Part shown: positions 46,795 to 57,989 of the stretch, one piece after another
Numbering within the stretch: position 1 is the stretch's first letter
How the letters are laid out: each line of letters begins with the position of its first letter
NCBI GenBank assembly: GCA_914767715.1
Contig: OU612068.1
Coordinates: forward strand, 15,314,001-15,378,000
DNA length: 64,000 nucleotides
Direction of reading: 5' to 3'
DNA from: Membranipora membranacea
Lineage: Eukaryota; Bryozoa; Gymnolaemata; Cheilostomatida; Membraniporidae
Made by a program: the position numbers and the translations under genes
The notes under the pieces: model-generated
Told to the model about the DNA's origin: nothing
Database searches by the model: none
What the model saw: the letters and a program-made list of their open reading frames with translations, nothing else

Positions 46795-47430
46795 TATACC
46801 AAAGCTTATCAAGACTGGCTAGATGGAAGGTTGAGCTGGATAATGTTTCTGGTTTCATGAACACCATCAGATTTTGTCAGCATTTGCACATTGATTGCTT
46901 CATTTGCTTGCCCTTAATTGGTTATATTAGGTGCCAACAGGAACTTAATGACTCATAAAATCATTTGGCTAGGAGGAATGTGTTCGAGAAATGATAGTCA
47001 GCCAGAGAAAAGAATGCAAATAATAATCTTAGTCTGAGAAATTCTGTTCAGTTCTTCAGTCCATTGAGCCTGTTCAGCAATTTACAGTTACCGCAGAAAG
47101 TTTGCTTGTCTGGTTGGGGTAACTGTCTGATAGCCCTAGATCTCCACTTTTGCTACACTCATTTGTGGGTATACACAATCCACCAACTACAATATGTAGG
47201 AACCACTGGTTATTTTACAACTTTACTTTATTTTGTTATGAACCTCTGCAAACACAGACAGTCAAACACAAAAATCAATGCTCTTTGCAGGATTCAGTTC
47301 AGGTTATTCCCTACTCTGATCAGACACTCTATTTGGTTACCACATTCCACCTGAGAGCTTTCCCATGGTTTTACCTGCAGTTAAGAGTACGATTGAGTAT
47401 CCTTAACAAACCTGTAGAGTAGTAGGGAGT
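46795..47430. repeat. Dispersed repeats (families of 21.0 and 15.3 kb)
   Basis: 46830-47092 matches 21030-21430 in the same orientation. 47140-47240 matches 15290-15390 in inverse orientation (TTTGTGGGTATACACAATCC). No coding sequence recognised. Confidence 0.65.
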
Positions 47431-47795
47431 TTTCCTCACATGAGGTGGTGAGACTCTGTATTGTATTGTCCCGTTTGACTTTGCCGAGATTGCTGGTGAG
47501 CGTTACGCTGGTGTGATATGTTCTGTACCTATATACAGCATTTTGTGAGGTTTTATGTAGATATGTCGGCTCTACAGCAATTTGGAATAACAGATCTCTC
47601 TTCGATGTTTCAAACTTATGCGGTCACTTTCAGATTTTGTCAATAAAGTATTCTTGAAGTTTGCTGGGAAAAAATATATCATAAGTGAGAAGGTTTGGAC
47701 AGTGTCAAACAAATGATCTATACTACTATACTACCACCCTTGACAGGTGGGAGGGGAAATCAGCTCAACTGTTGGCAGAACTGTTTTATCACATA

Positions 47796-48416
47796 CTACA
47801 AATCGTCACTCGGAAAAATCACCTTCACCTGTTTACGCATACGATTATAGTAACAATTTTGGTATTGAGTGCTGTAATAGTGCGGATTTATAGATTTACC
47901 TCGTGTGTCGAAGTCGTGGTGATAGAAAATGATATACTCGTTTAGGTTAAGCTCATAGTCTCCAAACTCGATTTTTCGAAGGAATTTGGTGTCAATACTG
48001 TTTTTCCTATCAAATAAGGAAGCTATGTTATTAGCAGACATAGTGTCAGTTAAACTATCATGTCTAGTGAGGCGGTAACCCCAACGTATACATTTTCTAT
48101 GAACATGATCAAGGTCATCAACATAACATTTAGTAAGATAAGGTGACCAAACAGGGCTCGCATATTCCAAGATCGGGCGTGCGTTGAGTTGAGTTGAGTT
48201 GAGGTTGAGTTAAATGCTATCATTTTAGTTCGAAAGGATGCTTGGTTCAGGCTGCGTTTTAACATTCCTGGTACTTTGTTACCTTTCTTAGTTACATGCA
48301 CCACTTGATTGTGCCATTTTAGATTGTTTTCATTTTGCGCACCGAGATATTTACTATTATCAGTGATCGGAAGAGCTATAGGATAAGTTGTTATGGCACA
48401 CACAATATTTGATGTT
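47796..48416 (-). pseudogene. LINE reverse-transcriptase 3' part, minus strand
   Basis: Read on the minus strand from 48416: PITDNSKYLGAQNENNLKWH, VVHVTKKGNKVPGMLKRSLN, a frame break at an AACTC repeat (about 48185-48205), then EYASPVWSPYLTKCYVDDLD, VHRKCIRWGYRL and on to a stop. These are the usual 'YLG', 'W..HV', 'L.R.L' and 'EYAS.VWSPY' motifs downstream of the RT core in CR1/L2-like LINEs. Confidence 0.85.
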
Positions 48417-49810
48417 AGGATACTGATCACGTTTTATACTTCATTGGTGTATGTTCTGTAAAATTCACCGGGTGTACCCAGTTGTAATGGTCATATTTAG
48501 AAAATAAAAGGTGTTTTGTTTTTGTATTACAATTAATTCACCAAGTAAACTGGCAGAAATCTTCTCGTATTAGACCAGCACAAATGGAAAATTTCAATCG
48601 AATTATGTCAAACTTCTTATGAGACTAGTATGAGATTGTATGGTCTTAAGACCAATGCCTTAGGGTAATTACAAACAACATTTTTGATGTTTCAATTGCC
48701 TCTTATGTTATTTTTTAGCTGGAAATCTTTTGCATAACACATGAGCAAAGATTTCAATGAGTGCCTCACTTTTCAGAACAAAACATAACTGTCAGAGTCT
48801 GAAAACAATCACTTCTAAAGATGGTTCACAAATACTGACTATCTGAGAGCTTCGGTGTCATTCGTTTGTTGGGACATAAATAAGTTCTGTCACTGACAAG
48901 AGACTTGAATGTGGCTTTGCAACGCCAACTGAGTGATAAAAGCACATATTTTTAACTTAGATATGTCAGCTTCGCATCATTTGCTAACATGCTAATGACA
49001 TGATATGGGGATATGCGGTAGCGCTGTCTCTGACCAACCACCTCATGCAATGATAAAGCATATACTATGTTGAACCCAGGTATAGTCTTGACTTTTGCCA
49101 ACTGCATCAAACTCTTGACTTCCCACTAATCACAATCGTTAGTGTGTATATTTGTGATATGCAGTAGTGCTGCCGCTGACCTTTTCAACTGGGTAAACAT
49201 TTTTCCTACATCAAATTTGTCTCATGCTATCACTTTTTGAGCAGTCTTACAACTAGGCTGATTTTTTACTTGTTCTCGTGGCGATGTAGTGCTGCCGCTG
49301 ACCACCTTTTGAAATGATGTTATAAAATATCTTGTTAAAATCATACATTTATAGTCGTGTTTTCTGCCGACCATATTATACACTTAACATTTCACATACC
49401 TAACCGATTGTGAGAAAAACTGCAGATATGCTGCCGCTGATATGATTGCCACAACTGGGTACACTCTCAGTTTTGGATTCAAATTTTTTTTAATTTGTGC
49501 TCCTTCTAACACGAGCAGACTTCTACAAGTTCATTTTGTAAATAAATTGGCGAGTAAACAAAATCTCTACAATGAAGTTTCAACCCGGAATTCCCTGATG
49601 ATCAGAACGTTTTGCATATGAGTTATTTCATTAGTAGGAGTTATGTCCCCACACATAAAATGCAAAAACAAAACACCTTTCAATTTCCAAATATGACCAC
49701 TACAGCTGGGTACACCCGGTGAATTTTACAGAACAAACACCAATGAAGTATAAAGCATGATCAGTATCCTGTCACTCGAAAATTGTCCGTGCCTTTATTT
49801 CATAGAGCAG
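48417..49810 (-). mobile_element. Unclassified interspersed element, copy B (inverted)
   Basis: The ends are inverted repeats of more than 110 bp: 48417-48530 and 49680-49785 share AGGATACTGATCA, TATACTTCATTGGTG and AATTCACCGGGTGTACCCAG. On the minus strand it aligns with 43600-46165 but lacks the SINE, the hAT-type element and one or more internal modules. It lies between two minus-strand LINE fragments and thus interrupts the LINE. Confidence 0.82.
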
Positions 49811-49816
49811 TTATTG

Positions 49817-50164
49817 CTAGGCTGCTTCTGGCCTAATAGGTATATTATCACCATTCAATTTATGACCATCAATCAAGCTCTCTGATTTTTTACTAACATA
49901 CATATGAGCGCACTTTTTAACATTGAATTGCATTCCCCATGTCTCAGCCCATTTTTCCATGGCTGACACATCATCTTGCAGTTTGTTAGGTCCAGTTAAT
50001 GATTCATTCCAGCACAGAAGTGAGTCATCAGCATAGAGACGGCATTCGGAGTTGCGAATAATATTCAGTAATAATGATGATGACTGGGACATTATCAATA
50101 CAGAAAGCCTTAGTTGGGTGAAATGACATTTTAATATTACAGGTTGGGTGTAAAAGTATCTCAA
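49817..50164 (-). pseudogene. LINE reverse-transcriptase core fragment with YADD
   Basis: On the minus strand the frame contains CRLYADDSLLCWN (the catalytic YADD box) followed by WAETWGMQFNVKKCAHMYVS and GHKLNGDNIPI, the motifs that come just before 'YLG' in LINE RTs. The continuation lies at 47796-48416 beyond the inserted element. Upstream sequence is missing, so it is a truncated, dead copy. Confidence 0.85.
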
Positions 50165-50319
50165 CTACTATATCATACATCAAGTTTGTACTCTATGGAA
50201 ATCCGACCACATACACCTAGCACTTGTCTGTTGTTTTCTTATGAAAAAGCAAACTCTGATTGGTTATCCAAGAAATGTACAATGAACAAGCTATATTGAG
50301 GGGTGTGTTGAACCCACAA

Positions 50320-50485
50320 ACATCGCAAACGTCAAAACGTTGGAATCTAGCATTCCACTAACATCGCAATCCCAAAAACGTCGCAACGAAGGGTTTTTAT
50401 AACGTCTCAAACCCACAGACGTCGCAATTTTTTAAACGTCGCAATAGCTCGAACCCACTAATGTCGCAAATGTCGCAACTCAACA
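50320..50485. repeat. Cluster of CGTCGCAA-like motifs
   Basis: About eight irregularly spaced copies of AACGTCGCAA or close variants (ACATCGCAA, ATGTCGCAA, ACGTCTCAA) in 165 bp, alternating with 'aacccac(a/t)'. The motif resembles AACGTCGCTAA in the satellite monomer. Function unknown. Confidence 0.6.
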
Positions 50486-51019
50486 GAAATGCCGAGTTGT
50501 CTTCTCATTTGATGCAAATTGGTGATGATGATTTGTTGCGAGAAGTAGATAGGAGCATAGGATTTTCGAAACACGGTGGGGAATTGAATATCAATGTTAT
50601 ATATTGTGCTATAGATAATTCTTGAGGATTTTTCAGGTTATTTGAATCATCTTTTTCTCTCTTTATATTGTTACCTCAGAATCCATCAATGCTGTCATGA
50701 AAGGCATGCTAACCAACATCTAGCAGATAAAGTGACATATCAAATTGTAATTTACCTTAATGTTTGATTTAGCCGATGGTTGAAGGCGTCAAGAGGTATT
50801 GACACAGGTGGATTGAGTGCTATATTTTTTCCTCTTGCTGACATAGCCTTGATCTATTGATAAAAAAAATGTCACATCATTCCCATGATGAAACGCTTTG
50901 GTTTTTCCAGATGAATCAAGTCAAACTTTATTTTATATCGCGTACCATGTAAGCTTGAGCTGTTACATTGTAAGGATCGACGTTGCTCGGATAAAGGAAA
51001 TAATTATTCATTTTAATGG

Positions 51020-51080
51020 GAGTCGTTAAAACGCGCGAAAGTGTTTATCTCACTGAGTTGAGCATCTTGGTGAAAAAAAT
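51020..51080 (+). repeat. Solo fragment of the satellite monomer
   Basis: GTCGTTAAAACGCGCGAAAG and onward for about 58 bp matches the satellite monomer (…CACTGAGTTGAGCATCTTGG…). It shares the variant ACGCGCGAA with the last, terminal monomer of the array at 12372-12380 and not with the interior monomers, which have ACGGACGAA. Confidence 0.9.
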
Positions 51081-51149
51081 TGGCATACACATCAACAAAA
51101 ATCATAGAACCATGTGAGATGTATGAAGAAAAAAACTATACCTACATCG

Positions 51150-51200
51150 GATTTTAAATCTAAAAGGTATGACGAACAGTTCTTCATACCTTTTAGATTT
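51150..51200. repeat. Palindrome, 17-bp perfect arms
   Basis: AAATCTAAAAGGTATGA and its exact complement are separated by 11 bases. In RNA it would be a stable hairpin. It could be a terminator-like or foldback relic; no context decides. Confidence 0.7.
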
Positions 51201-51675
51201 CTGAATCGGGTGTGTGCGATTCTGTTAGTTTCTTTAGCGTCTATATCCAAAAGCTCCATAAGCTTGCCACTATACTCTTGAGCTACTGCTTGATTAATCT
51301 CATCCCTGTAACTAAAATATCCAAGTTCTAGTTATAATGTGTGTTGAAAAAAACAAAATTGTCCCATAAATGGTTCTTCCAACAACAATTATCTAGACAA
51401 GACAAAGAAAGATAATGGCATGTCTAACAACCTTGGTTGCAGGGTAATTAGCATGGACACTGTAGCAGTTTAATAAGATGCCTGATTACAGCCAAACACT
51501 GAAACTCATTTGTCCAAATATCTGGTGTTACCCTACGATATAGGGTAACTTGTCATGTATGTGTTTTATACATAGGACTTTGTCAAAAATCTACCAAAGC
51601 GTGCCTTTTTTTCTAAATCTAGGGTTATAATCATCTCCCCTTACTTGCTCATGCCAATCCGTCCTTATTTTCCAG

Positions 51676-52011
51676 GTCCCTACAGACATCATACGCCTTG
51701 AGAGGGTGACTTCGGCGGTTTTACCGTGGAAAGAAGCAGTCAAGAGGGACGATATTATTGAGATAGAAGATCGTACACACTGTAAGGTGAAAAGTGTACT
51801 GCTGATCAACAGCACAGATGTGATATTAGAGGTCAATGTATTCGGCTCTCGGGTATTAACAGGTGATAGTGCTAAAGCTGGTCCCTGTTATGTCACCTTA
51901 TCTACTGCACCTATATATGTGTCACCCATGAACTTTGTCTGTAAATACAGACTCATCACCAAAGACCGTCTTCATATACTCCTGCCTCTACGCAAGAAGC
52001 AGTGTCACTGA
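51676..52011 (+). CDS. Terminal exon of an unrecognised + strand gene
   Basis: After TATTTTCCAG an open frame of 111 codons runs to TGA: VPTDIIRLERVTSAVLPWKE, DDIIEIEDRTHCKVKSVLLI, a middle part with TDVILEVNVFGSR, GPCYVTLSTAPIYVSPMNF, and the end LLPLRKKQCH. The alternating hydrophobic pattern suggests a beta-sandwich. The frame is undamaged, unlike the neighbours. No family recognised. Upstream exons were not identified. It converges tail-to-tail with the minus-strand gene ending at 52483. Confidence 0.7.
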   Translation, partial: VPTDIIRLERVTSAVLPWKEAVKRDDIIEIEDRTHCKVKSVLLINSTDVILEVNVFGSRVLTGDSAKAGPCYVTLSTAPIYVSPMNFVCKYRLITKDRLHILLPLRKKQCH

Positions 52012-52482
52012 AATCGTTATGTCATACTTTTTAGGGTTTCTTTTATCATTTTTATCGATTCTGTATATAGATTGATTGTTATAGTTTTTTTGCGCGTTCA
52101 AGTGAAGGCTCAATCTGATCAGTTTTGACAAAATTCATTGATTAATCTTTTTGTAAATGAACTTATATACTGCCATGCATTTTTTGTACTGTAAGATTAG
52201 TAAAAAACCTTTTGTATATTTAATATCATTTTCATAGAAGGCATCAGCTTGTGCTACTATATTCATTAAACACATTAAAACATATAGTATGTGAGTATTT
52301 CTACCTACTTCTAAGCAATGTTCACATTTCTTCTCTCGACCATAGCAAAAAAGTGAACAAAAGACGGCCTTCAGATATTTGTAGCTTCTTCTGTTGAATA
52401 ACAATTGCATGTATTTGTATGAGATCATGAGTAAACCAGCGACTTCTCACATACTGCATCATCTGTAGCATGATAATGTGCC

Positions 52483-54247
52483 CTACAGTACAATAGTGGA
52501 AGGGCAACTCCAAAATCCAGCAAGCGCTGGCAGAACGTTGTTGAAACACTGTGTTATTATTGGCATATCTGGTAACTCACGAGTGGCCATGACATGACGT
52601 CCATAGCAAACCCTTTAAAAAATAAATAAAATAAATCCAGAACTAAAACATTAATTGTCTAGGTCAAGATGCAGTGAAAGAAACTCACCTCATCAAAAGT
52701 TGTAATGTGAAAGGACAACCCTATATAACGGATAGATTGGACAAAACACCTCAAAGAGAGTCCAAACTGTTGGGGCAGCAAAACTTTGTGGTTTGTCAGT
52801 ACCTAAAATACCAAACTATGACAACTAAATGACTACATAAACCCTAGCATTCTTCGCTTCTATCAAAGAGGTTACTGAACTAAAGAGAAACGTACCTCTG
52901 TTATTCTGTTGATGAACAGTCGACTGACGAAGAGTTTGTTGCCATATCCCCAATTGAGCACATTCTCAATGTCCATTAAGTATTCCAGAATAGGTACAAG
53001 AAAGCATGTATGAGTACCAGTGATAAGCTCAGTTATATCATTGTCAAATATGTTTTTGGATCCGTAGCACTACAGTAGCTGATGATGGTTGCCATGATTA
53101 GGATTCAATAGTAGTTTGGAGAGGCTGAAAACAACATAGAAAAGTTCATTTGGGAAATTTATGTTTGTTAAATCAAGGCGTAATAGAGTAATAGCTCCCC
53201 TGTTACTCCTTGGTTAAATCAAATAATATTGTGGATACATGGTGTTTAATGTACACCACACAAAGAGAGTGGCATTAATTGACAGGGGTTAGACGGAGAA
53301 GAGCATACTGCCCAGCAGCAGCAATAGCTGACAATAGATCCAAAAATATGTGAGGGTGTAGTAGACAGTTCCAAAGTTGATGTATCAGATGTTAATAACA
53401 CCTTTTGTTGTGTGAAAGAGTGAGCCCGTCACAAACTATATGCTTGGACAAAGTGAGCATGAGTTATGAAGTATGAGCATACGACTGAATGAGCATCAAG
53501 CCATCGGCAGGATTGTTAGGATCCCGAGTTCCAGGTGAGACCAAGTTAGACGCTTGTGTTATTATAGTTGCAACCTACCAAGAAGTTTTACATGTACATG
53601 ATAAATATAAGAAACAGGTAGAGGGTTTTTGCCAGTCGTGCCAAATGCTGCCATGAATTTGGTTAAACTTCTCTTCAGCTACTGGGTCCACTTATACATG
53701 TGCCCAACAATCTGTGACAGAAATATGGCATCTAGATAGCCGACAGTTCAAAGGCATTTTTTTCATGCATATATATGTGTAACGTTTTCCTGATATTAAA
53801 TAGAAACATAGCTAGATTGCACTAACCCGTCTGACACAAAAAGCTGCAGATAATCACACAGAAGTCTTTGAGCCGCAGCATGTTTCCCATATTGAAGACA
53901 CCAAAGTCTCCACCATCAGATACATAAGAATTTCAAGTCTGCAAATACATATTCAACCACCAACATGAAAGGTCTGTCACATGTGAGATAAAGTATCAAA
54001 GTATCTTCATCGTCAGTGGCAATGTAACTCGTTGGTCAGCCTACAGTTGGGCATTACACATATACCAATATAGTATTATGGATTTGTCTACTATAAAAAC
54101 CCATGGAACTTGGCATCCACCAAGGGGATTAAATATTAATATTGTAAACTACAATGAAAAACTTACATATAGATTCCTGATCTGATCCTCAGGAAAGGCT
54201 CATACGCTGGCTGACTTAACATACTTTCTGCAGCTGGACAGTCAGAC
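52483..54247 (-). CDS. Unrecognised helical-repeat-like gene, minus strand, 3' five exons
   Basis: Exons, right to left: 54167-54247 (ESMLSQPAYEPFLRIRSGIY, donor GTAAGT); 53827-53938 (LEILMYLMVETLVSSI, shift, KHAAAQRLLCDYLQLFVSDG, donor GTTAGT); 52896-53124 (LSKLLLNPNHGNHHQLL, TAG, CYGSKNIFDNDITELITGTH, LEYLMDIENVLNWGYGNKLF, donor GTACGT); 52689-52802 (VLTNHKVLLPQQFGLSLRCF, donor GTGAGT); 52483-52612 (GRHVMATRELPDMPIITQCF, ALAGFWSCPSTIVL, TAG). Phases agree across all junctions if one G is removed from each GGG near 53877 and 52612. The pattern of amphipathic helices suggests an armadillo/HEAT-like protein. Family not recognised. Confidence 0.7.
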
Positions 54248-54486
54248 CTGTCAAAAGATTGTAGGACCTATGATTGCATACCGATGAACATGAGCCATAA
54301 ATGGCCTTGGCAGAACTAGCAGCATTAATGTAGGTAGTTGGGTCAACACAGGAGTTCCCTTTGGGTCATCAAGCCAAACAAGCAAGCTGAAGTAATAATG
54401 TGTAAATAATAATTATAATAATAAGTATAGCCTAAGCAGGGAGTGACAGTTCTCCTTGGTTTAAGCGTGAATCTGAGCTCTCAGTT

Positions 54487-54902
54487 GGGTCTTTCGGTTA
54501 GAATGATTGATGATTTACTGAAGCAAATTATCATTGTTACCTAGCTCCAACTCATCGCTCACTTGGTCTTTTAATTTGACAAATTCATTCCGAAACTCCC
54601 TCACTCAGAATTTATATAATTCCATCAATGAGTGAGCGATTTGTGATCGAGACCCTGGCAGGGGGGTCTTTCATTTACAAAACGGCAAAAATCGCAATCT
54701 GATCGCACATCCAGTGAATGAGACCTGCTAGGGTGTCGCTCATACATCGCTCACTCAATGATGGAACTATATACATTATGAGTGAGCGATTTGGAGGTGA
54801 TAGTGCCTAATTGAAAGACCAAGTGAGTGATAGTTTTGAGCGATATGCGACGGTGATAATTTGCTTTAGTAAAGCTTTGCTCATTCTAATTGAAAAACCC
54901 CC
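54487..54902. mobile_element. Foldback element, arms about 160 bp
   Basis: The ends GGGTCTTTCGGTTAGAATGA and (inverted) GGGTTTTTCAATTAGAATGA open long imperfect inverted arms sharing AAGCAAATTATCA, CTCACTTGGTCTTT and GAGTGAGCGAT. The length is 416 bp with no coding sequence. The target duplication is unclear. Confidence 0.75.
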
Positions 54903-55066
54903 TAGATTGCGATATTGGCTGTTAAAATGAAATACCCCCAGAAAGTTTCACCAAGTCTTTTACTCCTTGGTTTAACCCAAATTCATAGAGTACTTTACTT
55001 GATCCTTCCTTCTACTTCCATTTCTCCTTCTACTCCTTGCTTCTATCTAAATATATAATTTATATA

Positions 55067-55756
55067 CCGTAAGGTCGCGTATTGTAGCCGCATGGTTAAT
55101 GTCCATGAGTGGTTAAAACTTAGTCAAGCATACCGCGGTTATAATAAGGGCATTGTTTCCAAATTCTATAGGCAGGCGGCTAATGAGTGAACATACATAC
55201 TAACTCAGTTGTAACATGCTAGCATCAATGAACTAAACCTCCTTCTACTTCATTTAGTTCATTGCTAGCATCGACTATATATCTCTTATTTTTATTAACA
55301 ATATCCGACCTCAGAAGAGACATATAAAATTGGAGAGCTCAATGTATTGACCTTCAAAGTCAAGCAGTTGTTGCCTCGTTACACCTACATAAAATTATCA
55401 TCCAATTAGAAACGATCTGACCAATAGTTAACCAATCAGCATTCTTCTTCTCCAACCAGTCGATGCAATGCTTATTATTATGGCAGACAGAAATGTACCA
55501 TAATGTTTTGTTTTGAAGAAGTAAGTAGGACAGCTGTGGGCTGTGGTCAGGTCTGTGCAGTGTGGTGGGAGGGCATTAGCATGTAACACATAGTGTGCAC
55601 ATTTCTTGATCATTATATTGCCTGGGCGGCTAGATATTGTAGTTAAATGACAGTGGGCTTGCTGGTGTGATATGGCTAAAATCTGTGTTTTGTTTCCTAA
55701 ATCAATCCAGGCCTGTTCACCAACAAGCCACGTGGTTACAATACGCGACCTTACGG
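55067..55756. mobile_element. TA-flanked DNA element, 690 bp
   Basis: Inverted ends CCGTAAGGTCGCGTATTGTA (55067-55086 and the complement at 55737-55756), each followed outward by TA. Consistent with a Tc1/mariner-type non-autonomous element. Minus-strand open stretches inside have no transposase motif. Confidence 0.85.
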
Positions 55757-55867
55757 TAGTTGTCATTTTTATTAGTCAATCTGAGTAGGGAAGTGCCCAC
55801 AATTCTTCCGTAGTTGGTGACTTGCGCGACCACTATAGAAGGCCTGTGGTGGTAACTAACTGAACTA

Positions 55868-56005
55868 ACTGATGGAACCAAGAACAAACCAACACCTATG
55901 GTGCTAACCAACACCTATGGGCCCAACCAATACTTGTGGTTCCAATCAACACGTCCTATGGTCTCAACCAAAACCTAATGGTCTCAACCAACACATACTT
56001 ACTTG
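55868..56005. repeat. Degenerate 20-bp tandem array
   Basis: About six units near AACCAACACCTATGGTCTC, with variants (CAACCAATACTTGTGGTTC, CAACCAAAACCTAATGGTCT). Not coding. Confidence 0.8.
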
Positions 56006-56299
56006 ATACTTGAGAGTAGTTGCTTCTTCTGGTGAAGGCTCCAGCAATGTTTCAGGCTCATCTGTCGGTAATTAGTGTGTGTATTAACTCGTATAATCAA
56101 ATTTTCACCATTTTGTTTGCTGGAAAATTACCAACCTGCCACAGGAGGATCTACAAGTATCAAAGAGTCATAACAAAGGTTATTCCACAATTAACGGTGG
56201 AGACAAAGAAAGAACCTCTTTTGGTGCAGGTCACCCAACTATCATGCTCCTACTAGCTAGAGAGTAGCTACAGATAAACCATGAGTCATTGATTGATTG

Positions 56300-56578
56300 A
56301 GTGGATCACAGCGGCAGGTCACTGACAGTTGATTTGATGAGTTGCTCAGATGAGTCACTTCTCTCTCATTGGTCAGAATATTAAAACTTAATATTCTGAC
56401 CAATGAGAGAGAAGTGACTCATCTGAGCAACGCATTTGGCGGGTACAAAAGCTGCGCAGCCGTGATAACTTGGTTTATGCACAGCTTCCCATCTTCACCA
56501 CAACAAACACAAACCACACACACACAAGGCTGCAACTCATCAAATCAACTGTCAGTGACCTGCTGTCTGTGAGTGGAT
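56300..56578. repeat. Inverted repeat with 44-bp perfect arms and an unequal 105-bp segment
   Basis: 56341-56384 and 56388-56431 are perfect complements around a 3-base spacer. Outside them 56300-56340 is complementary to 56537-56578, but only the right side carries the extra 56432-56536 (105 bp). The extra segment ends in GCAAC, as does the arm before it, suggesting a microhomology-guided deletion or template switch when the left arm was made. Confidence 0.92.
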
Positions 56579-56819
56579 CTGATCAGATAAAAACAATCAT
56601 ATAAAATTTAGATACTTTTCTGTGGTAAGTCTCACAGATTCATCACTGGAAGAAGCAGTCTTGTTGGTTCTTTCTTTAGAAGTTGTAAAAAAAGATTTTC
56701 AAACCTGGTGATTGTCCTTAGAGATATAGAACTAAGTCTAGCAGTATCACTAACAGTCACTGCTCAGAGTGCTCCCTGCTACTTGTACATTGCGGTATAG
56801 TAGTTGGCAGAATATCTTA

Positions 56820-57015
56820 GTCGGTAGGCATATCGTCATAACTAGTAGGCAAAACGACTCGAAAATTAGGTGCACTGTCCTGGCTAGCTAGGACGATATG
56901 CCAATACATATGCAAAACGTCCTAGAAAGTAGGCAGACAATCCCACATCATGAGACCCTATTAGGCACATTGTCCAAGGTTTTAGGCGCAATATCTAGTA
57001 GACGGAATGACTGGT
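56820..57015. repeat. Degenerate array of TAGGCA-like units
   Basis: Eight or so units start TAGGCA, TAGGTG, TAGGAC or TAGGCG, followed mostly by a (T/G)TCC or ATC and an AGT tail, spaced about 16-40 bases apart. Irregular spacing argues against a simple microsatellite. Function unknown. Confidence 0.6.
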
Positions 57016-57524
57016 ATTCACAGGTGGTAGAGGCCATTTGAATGAGTAAACTTAGGTTCTCTCTTGGACACTGGATAAATCTGACGGCTTAATGTCTGTA
57101 AATCCGATTCAGCTGATATTATAGATGTATTTGAGAAAGTTGGTATTAACAAAGCTTGTCAAGACAGGCTGCCTTCAAAATAGTGTTCTGGATTTTCTTG
57201 ATTACTACACCCGTCTTGTGATTAGTTTGGTAGCTTAGGCACGAGGGATAATAAATCCACCAAAACAAGAAAGCTTCAGTGTCTATTCAAGCACACTGAC
57301 CGAGATGCCAATCCGTTAGGCAACTCAAACCGGCTTATACGATGCCCAATTGATGATCCAGTGAGTATTGGCTCTCACCTCAACAATTACAGTCAACTCT
57401 CAATGAGGGGTTGTCTAAGGCGTTGAGCCCCCTTACTCACTGCAGAGATATCAAAGACCTATATTGTAGTAAATATAGTCAATCTGCCAATATTATTGCC
57501 ACTTGCAAAGATGTGAATATCTAT

Positions 57525-57800
57525 TTTGTATATTATAGGCATTGAAGCCAGTCTTACAACTATAGTCAAACCTCTGCGACTGCGAAGAATGAAAAGCTAT
57601 GATGTAAATTATGGGCATTGGAGCCAGGCTTTCAACTATAGTCAACCACCCTTTGTGCTCAACGGAATAATTACCAGTGGAGTTATCTTGCAAGCCACCA
57701 CTCTAACAATTATAGGCACTAGGCCAGGTTGTTAATAGTGATACCAAGATAAAAGAGACTGAATTATAGACACTAGGTCAGGCTCAGTCCTCAATATTAC
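57525..57800. repeat. Four dispersed copies of an ATTATAGGCATTGAAGCCAG-like segment
   Basis: Related segments occur near 57532, 57608, 57708 and 57762 (GGCATTGGAGCCAGGCTTTC, GGCACTAGGCCAGGTTGTTA, GACACTAGGTCAGGCTCAGT). Probably an old tandem array with diverged spacers. Confidence 0.55.
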
Positions 57801-57989
57801 TTGGGACAATATAGTTATATAAACAACTTATTATGTTAATAACAGTTTATTCCTCTCACAATTCATCCATCCACAATGAAGTCTGATAACTAAATCATGA
57901 TGCATAAAGCCACGGCCGCTCCTTTAATAGGTGCACCGGAAAAAATGTCCTAAATGTACATAAAACTGTCCTAAAAGTACTTGAGTTTA

